This document shows, in pieces, positions 35,930 to 44,329 of a stretch of DNA of 64,000 nucleotides. Both the position numbers and the translations under genes were made by a program. Origin of the DNA: Chitinophaga pollutisoli (lineage in GTDB: Bacteria > Bacteroidota > Bacteroidia > Chitinophagales > Chitinophagaceae); assembly GCF_038396755.1 (NCBI RefSeq), contig NZ_CP149822.1, forward strand, positions 2,418,001 through 2,482,000, read 5' to 3'. The notes under the pieces were generated by a model, which saw nothing but the letters and a program-made list of their open reading frames with translations, had not been told where the DNA came from and searched no databases. Numbering within the stretch: position 1 is the stretch's first letter; every line of letters begins with the position of its first letter.

Positions 35930-38287
35930 TCAGGAGGATTTTTTGCCGAAAATGAGCGGCAGTTTGAGTTTAAGGTAAATGTTCGCGCCTGGCTCATCCG
36001 CATAATACCGCAAACCGTTCAGGTAATCGCGGTAGCGGGTGTTGAGGACGTTGGTGGCACCAAGGATAACGGACAGGGGTTGCCTGCCGAAATGCAGCGT
36101 GCTGCCGGTTTCTATACTCAGCAGGTTGTACGCGTCGGGAGCAGCCATGTAATCCTGGCCGCGGGGATCTGTCGGATCTTCGATATTGGCCGGCGTACGC
36201 GTCTGCTTCGTTACGTTCTGCATGCTCACAGCGATGTAGTTGTCCGTGAATTTTTTCGTGCTACCCGGGAAGTAACTGATTTCATGTTCGAACCTGTCGG
36301 ACGGCATGCTGATCAGCCAGTCGTTGATACTTTCGTTCCAGGCACGGAGCACGGAGGCTTTGGTGGTGAATTGCCATTTGGGAAGAAAGCGATAACGCAC
36401 CTGCGCGTCGAAACCTTTAGTAGTGGCGTCGGCGCTGGTGTAGTACCAGAACGGGAATGCCCCGCGGATAGTCACCACGGTACTGTCTGTCGGTTGCAGA
36501 AAAATGAAGTTGTCGAACTTGTTGTAATACAGGTTCACATCGGCTTCCAGCTTGTCGTTCAGATCGTAGTGCAGCGCCAGGTTGATTTTATTGGCGGCTT
36601 CGGCTTCCAGGTTCCCCGCTCCCAGCTCGTACCGCGCGGCGCCGTGGTGGATACCGGTGGCGTACAACTCGTTCACGGCCGCCGCTCTCCAGGCATGCGC
36701 CGCATTGATCGTCGCGTGGAAGTTGTCGGTGAGGCGGAACTGTGCGCCCACCGAACCGGAGAAGTTGCTGTAATCGCGCTCGGCGTAACGGATATCGTGG
36801 GTATTGTCGCTGATGTCGTAATAGCTCCTGTTATCGTAGCGGATACCGCCTTCGAGGAGCCATTTGTTGTCGGCGCTTTCCCACTTTTCGGTCCAGAACA
36901 AGCCCCACTGCCGGCTTTCGTAATTAGGAATGAAAAGCCTGCGCTCGTAGCTGTTCCGTTGGAACATGCCGCTAGCGCCGATGGTACCGCGCAGACCTTT
37001 CCAGGAACGGTGGTCCCAGAGCAGCTCGCCGGTCCAGGTGGTGAGGTTCAGATTCATCCGGTTTACCGCCAGGGCGGAGTTGTAATCCAGCTCCTCCCGG
37101 TAGTTGAACTGCCGCGCCAGCACGAGGTTCAGCTTGCCGGCGTTGCCGGTGTTCACGAAACCTTTCACTTTGAACAGTTCGTGTTCGATGCGCTGGTATG
37201 GCCTGTCGATTTTATACGAAAACCCTTCCGTGTATTCCGGCAATGGGCGGCCGTTTTTGATGGCCAGGTCGAGGTCCGTGCTATTGCCGATGTGCGACCC
37301 TTCGAACACCGCGAGGTTGGTATTGAACTGGGAATAGAACAGTTCTACTCCATAATTTTTCTTTTTATAACCTGCGGCGGCGGAGAAATTGAATTCTTCC
37401 ACGCCGGTGTTATCGAGCCAGTAGTCGGGCGTGCGGGTGTTGCCCCCTTTGCGGAGGGTACCTTGCAGCCGCCAGCTGAGCCCCGGCACCTGGGGCACTT
37501 GCTGTTCAAGAATAGCACTGAGCGCGCCCAGGCGGTTATTGGAAAAGGCGGACATATTCACTTCCCCTGCCAAACCCGGCCGCACCGGAAGTGCCCTCGG
37601 TTCCACGAGCACCACGCCACCGATCGCATCACCGCCATAACGGAGCGCGCCGGCGCCCTTCACCACTACCAGTTTATTGGCAAGGTAAGGGTCCACTTCG
37701 GGCGCATGCTCCGATCCCCATTGCTGGCCCTCCTGGCGGATGCCGTTGTTGAGGATCAGGATGCGGTTGCTGTGAAGGCCGTTGATAACAGGCTTGGAAA
37801 CGTTGGGCCCGGTGGTCATCGTCGTTACCCCGTTGATGCGCTTTAATGCATCGCCCAGGCTGAGCCCCCGGGTTTTGTCGAGTTCCCTGCCGCTGATGGA
37901 TTCCACAGCCGAGGTCGTCACTTCCTTCGCAGCATGACCGGTTACGGCCACTTCCTGGAGCTGGGTCACGCTGTGCGGGAGGGAAATGTTCCGCCGCTCG
38001 TCGCCGCCCACGGGCCACGACAGCTCCACGGGCAGGCAGCCGATGTGGCTGACGTGCAGGGTATATGTACCCGGACAAAGCCCATCGATCTGGTATCGTC
38101 CTTTATCGTCGCTTTTAACGGCCTGCCGGGTTTCTTTCACTAAAATGGTAGCGCCAGCCAGTGGTTGCTGGGTTTCGCTGTCGGTCACCGATCCGCCGAT
38201 ACGGATGGTGCACTGCGCCGCTGCGGGAGCCGCCCAAGCCAATGCGGGGAGGCCGCACAGCAGTGCGCGTAATATCAAATGTCTCAT
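35930..38287 (-). CDS. TonB-dependent outer membrane receptor, probable metal (zinc) uptake
   Basis: 785 residues. Signal peptide (1-24), a carboxypeptidase-D-like beta domain (about 28-108; GGSVTDSETQQPLAGATI), a plug domain (about 118-235; VNGLHSNRILILNNGIRQ and QQWGSEHAPEVDPY) and a 22-strand barrel ending in an aromatic-rich C-terminus. The plug motif group and ELGAGNLEAE occur in receptors near zinc and other metal loci, ZnuD-like. It has no STN domain, so no FecIR-type signalling is expected; control would come from the palindromic operator. Second gene of the operon starting near 38706. Confidence 0.85.
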   Translation of the reverse strand: MRHLILRALLCGLPALAWAAPAAAQCTIRIGGSVTDSETQQPLAGATILVKETRQAVKSDDKGRYQIDGLCPGTYTLHVSHIGCLPVELSWPVGGDERRNISLPHSVTQLQEVAVTGHAAKEVTTSAVESISGRELDKTRGLSLGDALKRINGVTTMTTGPNVSKPVINGLHSNRILILNNGIRQEGQQWGSEHAPEVDPYLANKLVVVKGAGALRYGGDAIGGVVLVEPRALPVRPGLAGEVNMSAFSNNRLGALSAILEQQVPQVPGLSWRLQGTLRKGGNTRTPDYWLDNTGVEEFNFSAAAGYKKKNYGVELFYSQFNTNLAVFEGSHIGNSTDLDLAIKNGRPLPEYTEGFSYKIDRPYQRIEHELFKVKGFVNTGNAGKLNLVLARQFNYREELDYNSALAVNRMNLNLTTWTGELLWDHRSWKGLRGTIGASGMFQRNSYERRLFIPNYESRQWGLFWTEKWESADNKWLLEGGIRYDNRSYYDISDNTHDIRYAERDYSNFSGSVGAQFRLTDNFHATINAAHAWRAAAVNELYATGIHHGAARYELGAGNLEAEAANKINLALHYDLNDKLEADVNLYYNKFDNFIFLQPTDSTVVTIRGAFPFWYYTSADATTKGFDAQVRYRFLPKWQFTTKASVLRAWNESINDWLISMPSDRFEHEISYFPGSTKKFTDNYIAVSMQNVTKQTRTPANIEDPTDPRGQDYMAAPDAYNLLSIETGSTLHFGRQPLSVILGATNVLNTRYRDYLNGLRYYADEPGANIYLKLKLPLIFGKKSS

Positions 38288-38358
38288 CTGGTTACAATGC
38301 GTCGTAGGCAGCCGGTACTTGCTGCCAGTGATAAATGAGTTGGGGGGGATGATGGGGC

Positions 38359-38706
38359 TTATGTGGCCGGAGGCGCCCTGAGTGAGCAGTAAAGTACCGG
38401 GGCTACCGGCACGGGAACCGGCTGCGCGGAAAGCAGTTCGGCATATACAAAAGGCACCGCTGCCAGGCGGACGGTATGCTCCGGGAGGAACATCTCCATG
38501 GCGCCATGCAGCCAGTCGCAGTGCGTGTGTTCGGTGGAAATGGCCGGACCGTGGGAATACGAAGCGCTGCAGGCAGGCTCGTCTACCGTGTCTTCATGGC
38601 CGGAAAAATGGTGCAGGTACTCGCGGGGCGTCGTGTAAATACCGAAGACGCCCAGGAGGAAAAAACGCTTATTTGTAGCAAACGCTGTCTCAACACACCT
38701 GTTTAT
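38359..38706 (-). CDS. Small histidine-rich secreted protein, non-standard start
   Basis: An open frame of 115 residues not opened by ATG, GTG or TTG. The best start is ATA at 38706, 5 bases after TATCTTTG, the same spacing used by other genes here. It reads MNRCVETAF..., a hydrophobic segment KRFFLLGVFGIYTTP, then EYLHHFSGHEDTVDEP and STEHTHCDWLHG, rich in histidine. It resembles small secreted proteins found before TonB receptors in Chitinophagaceae. It ends 71 bases before the receptor and should be its operon partner. The start could be a mutated ATG, a rare ATA start or an assembly error. Confidence 0.65.
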   Translation of the reverse strand: MNRCVETAFATNKRFFLLGVFGIYTTPREYLHHFSGHEDTVDEPACSASYSHGPAISTEHTHCDWLHGAMEMFLPEHTVRLAAVPFVYAELLSAQPVPVPVAPVLYCSLRAPPAT

Positions 38707-38711
38707 GGCGA

Positions 38712-38743
38712 CAAAGATAGCCTTTTTCCCGGAATTGCAACAA
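38712..38743 (-). promoter_or_regulatory. Promoter of the TonB receptor operon
   Basis: TATCTTTG (complement of 38712-38719), with TTG (complement of 38738-38740 or 38741-38743) 18 or 21 bases upstream, inside the operator. Confidence 0.65.
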
Positions 38744-38750
38744 GGTTGCA
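38736..38750. promoter_or_regulatory. Operator TGCAAC-N3-GTTGCA before the TonB receptor operon
   Basis: Perfect 6-3-6 palindrome overlapping the -33 region of the minus-strand promoter. It matches the operator at 34013-34027 in both half-sites. Confidence 0.65.
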
Positions 38751-38753
38751 GGC

Positions 38754-40331
38754 CTACCGGACCTTCATCATTGTGCGTACCTGCTGGGCCGCGCCGTTCT
38801 GGAACCGCACATAATACATCCCTGAAGGCAGGTGTTCCGCGTCAAGGGTGTGGGTGTAAGTGCCCGCGGCATGCTGGCGGTCAACCGGTTTGGCTATCAG
38901 CCTGCCCATGGTGTCGAACACCTGGATAAGTGTATGGCCGCCCCGGGTTTTGTATTGCAATACCGTTTTTGCCGTAAAAGGATTGGGGTAGTTGGAGATG
39001 AGCGTTTCGTTGTCGCCCACGCCGGGAATCCCCGTTACCACGCTGCATGCCAGCCCGTTGATGAGCGGCAGGCTCTGGTAGTTGTTCAGCATGATCCTGT
39101 TAAGGTCTTGCGAAGGCACGCAGAACCATTGTTCCAGCAGCGAGGCGTAAACGGAACGGAAGTCATATTGCATGGGCACGTTGTCTACCGGACCCGCTGC
39201 ATCCGGCATCGTGGGGTTGTTGCCCAGCACCTGCTGGTTCACGTAATCCCCGAAAATGATCATGGGCGCGGAGTTGCCGTGGTCGGTGCCCATGCTGCCG
39301 TTGGACATGATTCTTCTCCCGAATTCGGAGAAAGTCATCCCTACCACCCGCTGCGATTTCTTCTGCATGGTGAGGTCGTCCATAAAGGCCTTAACGGCTG
39401 AGGAGATATTCCCCAGCAGCCGCGCATGTTCGCCAGTGGTGGTATCGCCGCTGTTGGTCTGGTTGGCGTGGGTATCGAAACCGCCGATGCTCACCATGTA
39501 GAGCCGGGTCTTTAAACCGCCAGCCACCAGCCTGGCCACGATTTTCAATTGTGCGGCGAGGGAGTTGTCGGGATAAGGCCCTTGTGACATCACTTTCGCG
39601 GCCGCAGCCTTGATCACGTCGGCATACTTGTTGGTTTGCCGCTGGATTTGCCGGATGTATTTCAGCTCTTTGCCAGCGCGCGTGTTCGGCACATTTTCTT
39701 CGATATTGTCAAGGAGGTTGTAGAAATCGGTAGGACTGGTCACTGCCATGCCGAAGTTGCCGCCACCTCCCACAAAAGCCGGCGATACGATGGATCCGAT
39801 CTGGATCGCGGGCGGATCGGGCATTTCTGCATTTGGGAAATCTTTCGGGTAACCGGGATATTCCGTATCGAGGAAACGCCCGCCCCAACCGGTTTCCAGT
39901 ACCTGGTTGGCATCGGAGCCGGTGAGCCAGATATCAGTCGCGCGGAAGTGGGAGAAGTTCGGGGAAGGATAACCGACCGACTGAACGATGGACACATGCC
40001 CTTCGTCGTACATTTGCTTAATGCCGGTCATCGCCGGGTGGATGCCCGTTTTGGTATTGCCTGCCAGCCGCAGCACACGCCCTTCCGGGATCGCGATATT
40101 CCTGCGCGCCGTTTCATACTTGCTGTACTGGTCGAGCGGGATCACCATGTTCAGCCCGTCGTTGCCGCCGTTCAGCTGGATCATTACCAGCACATGATCG
40201 TTGTCGAGCGCGGTTTTTTCAAGCGCGGCGAGGAAAGGTGAAGCGGCAAAAGCTTTGATGGAAAAGCCGTTGATAAAGGTAGGCAGGATAGATGCCGGGG
40301 CGGTATATCTGAGGAAATCTCTGCGTTTCAT
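38754..40331 (-). CDS. DUF1501 family secreted protein with type IX sorting tail
   Basis: 525 residues. It opens MKRRDFLRYTA, a Tat-like twin-arginine start, and has DUF1501 blocks LNGGNDGLNMVIP, GYPSPNFSHF, GGFDTHANQTN and MGTDHGNSAPMIIFG, a sulfatase/phosphatase-like fold. The last 75 residues form a type IX sorting tail (NYPNPFTAKTVLQY, VFDTMGRLI, SGMYYVRFQNG), predicting export across the outer membrane. It is translated 19 bases after a DUF1800 gene; the two families are linked in many bacteria but their joint function is unknown. Confidence 0.88.
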   Translation of the reverse strand: MKRRDFLRYTAPASILPTFINGFSIKAFAASPFLAALEKTALDNDHVLVMIQLNGGNDGLNMVIPLDQYSKYETARRNIAIPEGRVLRLAGNTKTGIHPAMTGIKQMYDEGHVSIVQSVGYPSPNFSHFRATDIWLTGSDANQVLETGWGGRFLDTEYPGYPKDFPNAEMPDPPAIQIGSIVSPAFVGGGGNFGMAVTSPTDFYNLLDNIEENVPNTRAGKELKYIRQIQRQTNKYADVIKAAAAKVMSQGPYPDNSLAAQLKIVARLVAGGLKTRLYMVSIGGFDTHANQTNSGDTTTGEHARLLGNISSAVKAFMDDLTMQKKSQRVVGMTFSEFGRRIMSNGSMGTDHGNSAPMIIFGDYVNQQVLGNNPTMPDAAGPVDNVPMQYDFRSVYASLLEQWFCVPSQDLNRIMLNNYQSLPLINGLACSVVTGIPGVGDNETLISNYPNPFTAKTVLQYKTRGGHTLIQVFDTMGRLIAKPVDRQHAAGTYTHTLDAEHLPSGMYYVRFQNGAAQQVRTMMKVR

Positions 40332-40350
40332 AATTAGGTTTTCAACGTGA

Positions 40351-42003
40351 TCAGGCCAGGTGGTATTCCGACAGGTTCATGATGGTTTTGTAAAGCGCTT
40401 TTAGCATGTCTGTTACGAGCGCCTTTTGCATCGTATCGCCCGGGTTGGAAATGTATTGATCCCAGGCTTGCGTCCAGTAGTAATCCTGTTCCTGGTCCTT
40501 GAGCAGGATTTTATCTTTCAGATATGTTTTCATGGCGCCGGACAGATCCATCCGGTAGAGGATGGCCAGTGCGTCGTTGATAAGGTGCACGGGGTTGCCG
40601 GGGTCCGGAAGTTGCTGGGTGAACACCAGCGGGTCGATCTGCAGGCGCTGGCCCATGGAATTGTAACCCGTGGTGATCATCTGGTCGGCCAGGAAATTCC
40701 TTTTCGGCAGCGTGTCGGTATTGATCCAAAGTTCGTGGAACTGGGGCGCGAGGTAGTACGCATCCCACCCGGAAACGCCCGGCGGATCGCCGATATTTTG
40801 CTGCTGGCTGCCTGCGGCGGATTGCAGGGAACGCCACTGCGCGTATGCATTCATGTAATCCGTTGCCGGCGCGAACTTCACGCCGAACTCCCGGCACATG
40901 CCCACCGTATAATCGACGGGACTTTTAATCAGGCACGACATATTCGCGGGATCGTAAAAATGCTCGCTTTTGAAAAGCGCGGATAACACGGGGCGGATAT
41001 CATAATTCGCCTGCCTGAAAATATCCGCCAGCGGCGTGATCACGTCGGCTTCCGCGGTGGAATCCACTTCGTAATAAATGAAGAACTGGTACAGTTTGCG
41101 GCAGATGAACTTCGCGACTTCCTGTTGCGCGAAGATGATATTGAGCATATCGTCCAGCTCGGTGGTACCCGCCATACCGGTTTTGCCGGTGATGACTTTA
41201 TTGGAGAACCAGTTGGAGAACTGTTTGTTTTCTACGTCGTGTTTGGTGGGATCGAAATAGCTGCTGATGTTGACCTTGTCCACTTTGTACCCAGTGAGCA
41301 CATGCGCCGCGGCGCGAACGTCTTCTTCCTGGTAAAGTGAATCGGGGCCTTTGCCGCAGGTGAAAAGTTCGAGTAGTTCGCGGGCGTAGTTTTCGTCGGC
41401 GGCGGTTTTCTCGTTGAGATAACCGTTGAGGTAGACGAGCATGGCCGGGTCGATGGTCACCGCTTTGGTGAGGGCTTTGAAATTGCCCAGTGCATGCGAC
41501 CGCAACATGGCATTGTGCGCGTACATGAAGCGGGCATCTTGTACGATATTGGTTTCGGTGGCGAAATGGTTATGCCAGAAAAGCACCATCTTTTCGTGGA
41601 TGGAGCGGCTTTGATTGAGCATGAGGCCCGTCCACCAGGCTTTGTAGCTGTACCTGCGATGGTCGTTAAGGTCTTCGTCTCCTTCGGGGGCCGTAACCCA
41701 GGTAGCGCCCGGCACAACGCCGGTGGGGTCTACATAGCCGCCGGTCTGGTAGCTGTTGACGGGCGGTGCGGGTGTGGCGGCAATGGGAACGAGAAGGGCG
41801 TCTACCGCCTGGTTCATGCTCATGCCTGCGAAATGGCTCACGTCTGCCGGCGCTGCGCCGAACATGGCGCGCTTCAGCAGGTGAACGACCTGCGCGGTGC
41901 CCCAGGTGCCCGTATAAGGCGATATGCCGGTGAAAGTCCGGGCAGCTTTGACAGGAGCGGCTTTGCGGGAGGAGTTGAGTGTCAGAAACGATCTGCGGTC
42001 CAT
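40351..42003 (-). CDS. DUF1800 family protein
   Basis: 550 residues from the ATG at 42003 (MDRRSFLTL); a longer frame to 42084 has no translation signal. DUF1800 features: HLLKRAMFGAAPADVSHF near the start, MLFWHNHFATE-type block (MVLFWHNHFATETN), YARELLELFTCGKG and PPGVSGWDAYYLAP near the C-terminus. Paired with the DUF1501 gene downstream. A twin-arginine-like start suggests export. Function unknown; no enzyme activity has been settled for the family. Confidence 0.85.
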   Translation of the reverse strand: MDRRSFLTLNSSRKAAPVKAARTFTGISPYTGTWGTAQVVHLLKRAMFGAAPADVSHFAGMSMNQAVDALLVPIAATPAPPVNSYQTGGYVDPTGVVPGATWVTAPEGDEDLNDHRRYSYKAWWTGLMLNQSRSIHEKMVLFWHNHFATETNIVQDARFMYAHNAMLRSHALGNFKALTKAVTIDPAMLVYLNGYLNEKTAADENYARELLELFTCGKGPDSLYQEEDVRAAAHVLTGYKVDKVNISSYFDPTKHDVENKQFSNWFSNKVITGKTGMAGTTELDDMLNIIFAQQEVAKFICRKLYQFFIYYEVDSTAEADVITPLADIFRQANYDIRPVLSALFKSEHFYDPANMSCLIKSPVDYTVGMCREFGVKFAPATDYMNAYAQWRSLQSAAGSQQQNIGDPPGVSGWDAYYLAPQFHELWINTDTLPKRNFLADQMITTGYNSMGQRLQIDPLVFTQQLPDPGNPVHLINDALAILYRMDLSGAMKTYLKDKILLKDQEQDYYWTQAWDQYISNPGDTMQKALVTDMLKALYKTIMNLSEYHLA

Positions 42004-42175
42004 CGGGGATACGGTTAAAAAGCGGTCAAATGTTGCATATGAAACTGCCGGAAAAACAACCACAGCAGCCAATTCTGCATCCAAATTAGTAAAAACTTTA
42101 ATTCAATTGTATTATTTTATATGAATCTGACGGCAAAAAAGCGGTTAACCTGCCGGAAGCCGAAGATGAAAAATG

Positions 42176-42210
42176 AAAAAGCCGCCGAAGTGAGTGACAC
42201 AACGGCGGCT
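42176..42210 (-). terminator. Terminator of the thiolase gene
   Basis: AGCCGCCG/CGGCGGCT stem (42180-42210), followed on the minus strand by a short T run. Confidence 0.7.
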
Positions 42211-42255
42211 GTTAGTTGATGACAAGCTGGATATTAAAAAATCATTCCGGCGGGA

Positions 42256-43434
42256 TCAGGCGAGGTTTTCGATAATGCCCGCGATTCCCTGGCCGCCGCC
42301 TACGCAGGCGGTTACGATGCCGTATTTTTTCTTGAGGCGCTGCATATCGTTGAGCAGCTGGATGGTGAGCTTGGTACCGGTGCAGCCGAGCGGATGCCCC
42401 AGCGCAATGGCGCCCCCGTTGATGTTCACGATCTCCGGATCGAGGCCCAGCTCACGGATCACGGCGATCGACTGCGAAGCGAACGCCTCGTTCAGTTCGA
42501 TCAGCTCGATGTCGCCGAGCGATTTACCCGCCTGGCGCAGCACTTTGGGCACCGCGGCCACCGGGCCTATGCCCATGATCCGTGGATGAACGCCCGCCGA
42601 AGCGCAGGCTACCAGCCGGCCGATGGGTTGGAGGTTCAGTTCTTTCACCATTTTCTCACCCATGACGATCACGAAGGCCGCGCCGTCGCTCGTTTGGGAA
42701 GAGTTGCCCGCCGTCACCGAACCACCGGCGGCAAACACCGGTTTCAGCTTGCCGAGCGCATCGATGGAAGTATCGCCGCGCGGACCTTCATCCGTATCTA
42801 CCACCCAGGATTTCGACTGTTTCTTGCCTTTTTCGTTCACGAACACATCCTCCACCGTAATGGGCAGGATGCCGGGTTTGAAAAAGCCGCTCTTGATGGC
42901 GTTGATGGCTTTCAGGTGCGACTGCAGGCTGAATTGATCCTGTTCTTCGCGGCTGACGTTATATTCTTTGGCCACCGCTTCCGCGGTGAGGCCCATGCTG
43001 AGGTAATAATCGGGGGTGGTGGTAGCCACGCTGTAGGCGGGAACGGTCTTCCAGCCGGCGGTGGGTACGAGGCTCATGCTTTCGGTCCCTCCGGCGATGA
43101 TGCAATCGGCCTGTCCGCTGCGGATCTTCGCGGTGGCGATGGCGATGGTTTCGAGGCCGGAAGCGCAATACCGGTTGACGGTCATACCCGGCACATCGAT
43201 CCCCAGCGCGCGCACGCTGATCATCCGGCCGATCTGGAGGCCCTGTTCGGCTTCCGGCACCGCATTACCTACAATCAGATCATCAACCCGGTTGGGATCG
43301 AGCTGCGGAACGGCGCCCAGCAACCCTTTGATCACGTCTACAGCCAGATCGTCGGGCCGGTAAAACCTGAACCCGCCTTTCTTCGATTTCGTCACCGCCG
43401 TTCTGTATCCTGCTACGATATATGCGTCTTGCAT
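42256..43434 (-). CDS. Acetyl-CoA acyltransferase (thiolase)
   Basis: 392 residues from ATG 43434, which has AGGAG 7 bases upstream; ten further codons exist in frame without a site. Catalytic Cys90 in NRYCASGLE, GHPLGCTGTK with the catalytic histidine, and CVGGGQG with the second cysteine are intact. It either cleaves 3-ketoacyl-CoA in beta-oxidation (FadA) or condenses acetyl-CoA; the sequence alone does not decide. No fadB-like partner is adjacent. The promoter element TAAATTTG is at 43462-43469. Confidence 0.93.
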   Translation of the reverse strand: MQDAYIVAGYRTAVTKSKKGGFRFYRPDDLAVDVIKGLLGAVPQLDPNRVDDLIVGNAVPEAEQGLQIGRMISVRALGIDVPGMTVNRYCASGLETIAIATAKIRSGQADCIIAGGTESMSLVPTAGWKTVPAYSVATTTPDYYLSMGLTAEAVAKEYNVSREEQDQFSLQSHLKAINAIKSGFFKPGILPITVEDVFVNEKGKKQSKSWVVDTDEGPRGDTSIDALGKLKPVFAAGGSVTAGNSSQTSDGAAFVIVMGEKMVKELNLQPIGRLVACASAGVHPRIMGIGPVAAVPKVLRQAGKSLGDIELIELNEAFASQSIAVIRELGLDPEIVNINGGAIALGHPLGCTGTKLTIQLLNDMQRLKKKYGIVTACVGGGQGIAGIIENLA

Positions 43435-43461
43435 GGTTATCTCCTTTTGTTTGGTATTCTC

Positions 43462-43469
43462 CAAATTTA
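43462..43469 (-). promoter_or_regulatory. -7 element of the thiolase gene
   Basis: TAAATTTG on the minus strand, 27 bases before the chosen ATG. This is one of the few genes here with both a leader and a Shine-Dalgarno site. Confidence 0.6.
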
Positions 43470-43482
43470 AGGAATTCCAGCC

Positions 43483-44328
43483 TTATTTGACCGGTATCTC
43501 CAGGTATGTCACGGAAACGCCGGCAAATATGCCGTAACCCTTACCCACATTGGTGTAGACGCTTGCCGGCTCCCCGAGGAAGTTGCCATTGACGGTTTCC
43601 TGGAGCTCCAGCGATTTCAGGTATTGCCAGCTGGCGGACGTGAGGCCGGTCACCTCCAGCAGCAGCACTTCGTCTTTTACCAACACCTGCCGCGTCTGGA
43701 ATACCACAAGGATTTCCCGCCCGTCGAACCGCTCATCGGGGATAAGGCTGGATTCGTGGTACGTTTCGGTGATCATGTCGGTAAAACTGTTGTTGTAGGA
43801 AGGATCGAAACGGTAACCCCTGCGTTCTGCGGGCACATAGCGGCCGTCGCCGAGCTTTTTCGCCTTGTACAGGCGAATCCTGTAGCGGTCGGGCCCCGGC
43901 ATGTCCGACAAATACACCTTCACGCGGTTGCCGCCCTCCTGGGCAAAAGGCTCGCGCAGCAACGGCCGCCGCGGCAGCGTATCTTCCGCCGTCACAGCAG
44001 GCAACCCGGCAGCACTTACTTCCAGCTGGTACTTTACGCCCGCCGCCACTTTCGTTGCAGACACATAATACCCTTTCCCACCGATCTCCTGGTATTGCAA
44101 ATCCATTGGCGCATCACCGGCCATCAACCTGATGGCTGCATTCCTGATTTCCGGGAAAGTAGTGGCCCCAGGCGGCTGCGAACGGGTCAGGCGCAAATAC
44201 ACCACGCTATCTTCCTGCATCAGGCTGTTCACCACGATGCGGTCGCCTTCGTATTCCACCGATATATCTGCCGACCTCTCACAAGCAGCCAGTGCGGCTA
44301 TGGCGATGAATAGAAATATCTTTTTCAT
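43483..44328 (-). CDS. DUF4249 family lipoprotein
   Basis: 281 residues with lipobox ALAAC (lipid-anchored Cys16). The DUF4249 domain is beta-rich: YEGDRIVVNSLMQEDSVVYLRLTRSQPP, read in parts, and LEVSAAGLPAVTAEDTLPR. Such proteins are encoded directly after TonB receptors in Bacteroidota, as here with one base between stop and start, and are thought to work as surface partners of the receptor. The ligand is unknown. Confidence 0.87.
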   Translation of the reverse strand: MKKIFLFIAIAALAACERSADISVEYEGDRIVVNSLMQEDSVVYLRLTRSQPPGATTFPEIRNAAIRLMAGDAPMDLQYQEIGGKGYYVSATKVAAGVKYQLEVSAAGLPAVTAEDTLPRRPLLREPFAQEGGNRVKVYLSDMPGPDRYRIRLYKAKKLGDGRYVPAERRGYRFDPSYNNSFTDMITETYHESSLIPDERFDGREILVVFQTRQVLVKDEVLLLEVTGLTSASWQYLKSLELQETVNGNFLGEPASVYTNVGKGYGIFAGVSVTYLEIPVK

Positions 44329-44329
44329 A

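Noticed and set aside
35921..37846. 641-codon plus-strand frame over the TonB receptor
   Set aside because: Antisense shadow of a GC-rich receptor gene; it contains no family motifs, while the minus strand has plug and barrel signatures.
42032..42037. GTTGCA half-site upstream of the DUF1800 gene
   Set aside because: The other half of the TGCAAC-N3-GTTGCA operator is absent, so it is not counted as part of the zinc-type regulon.
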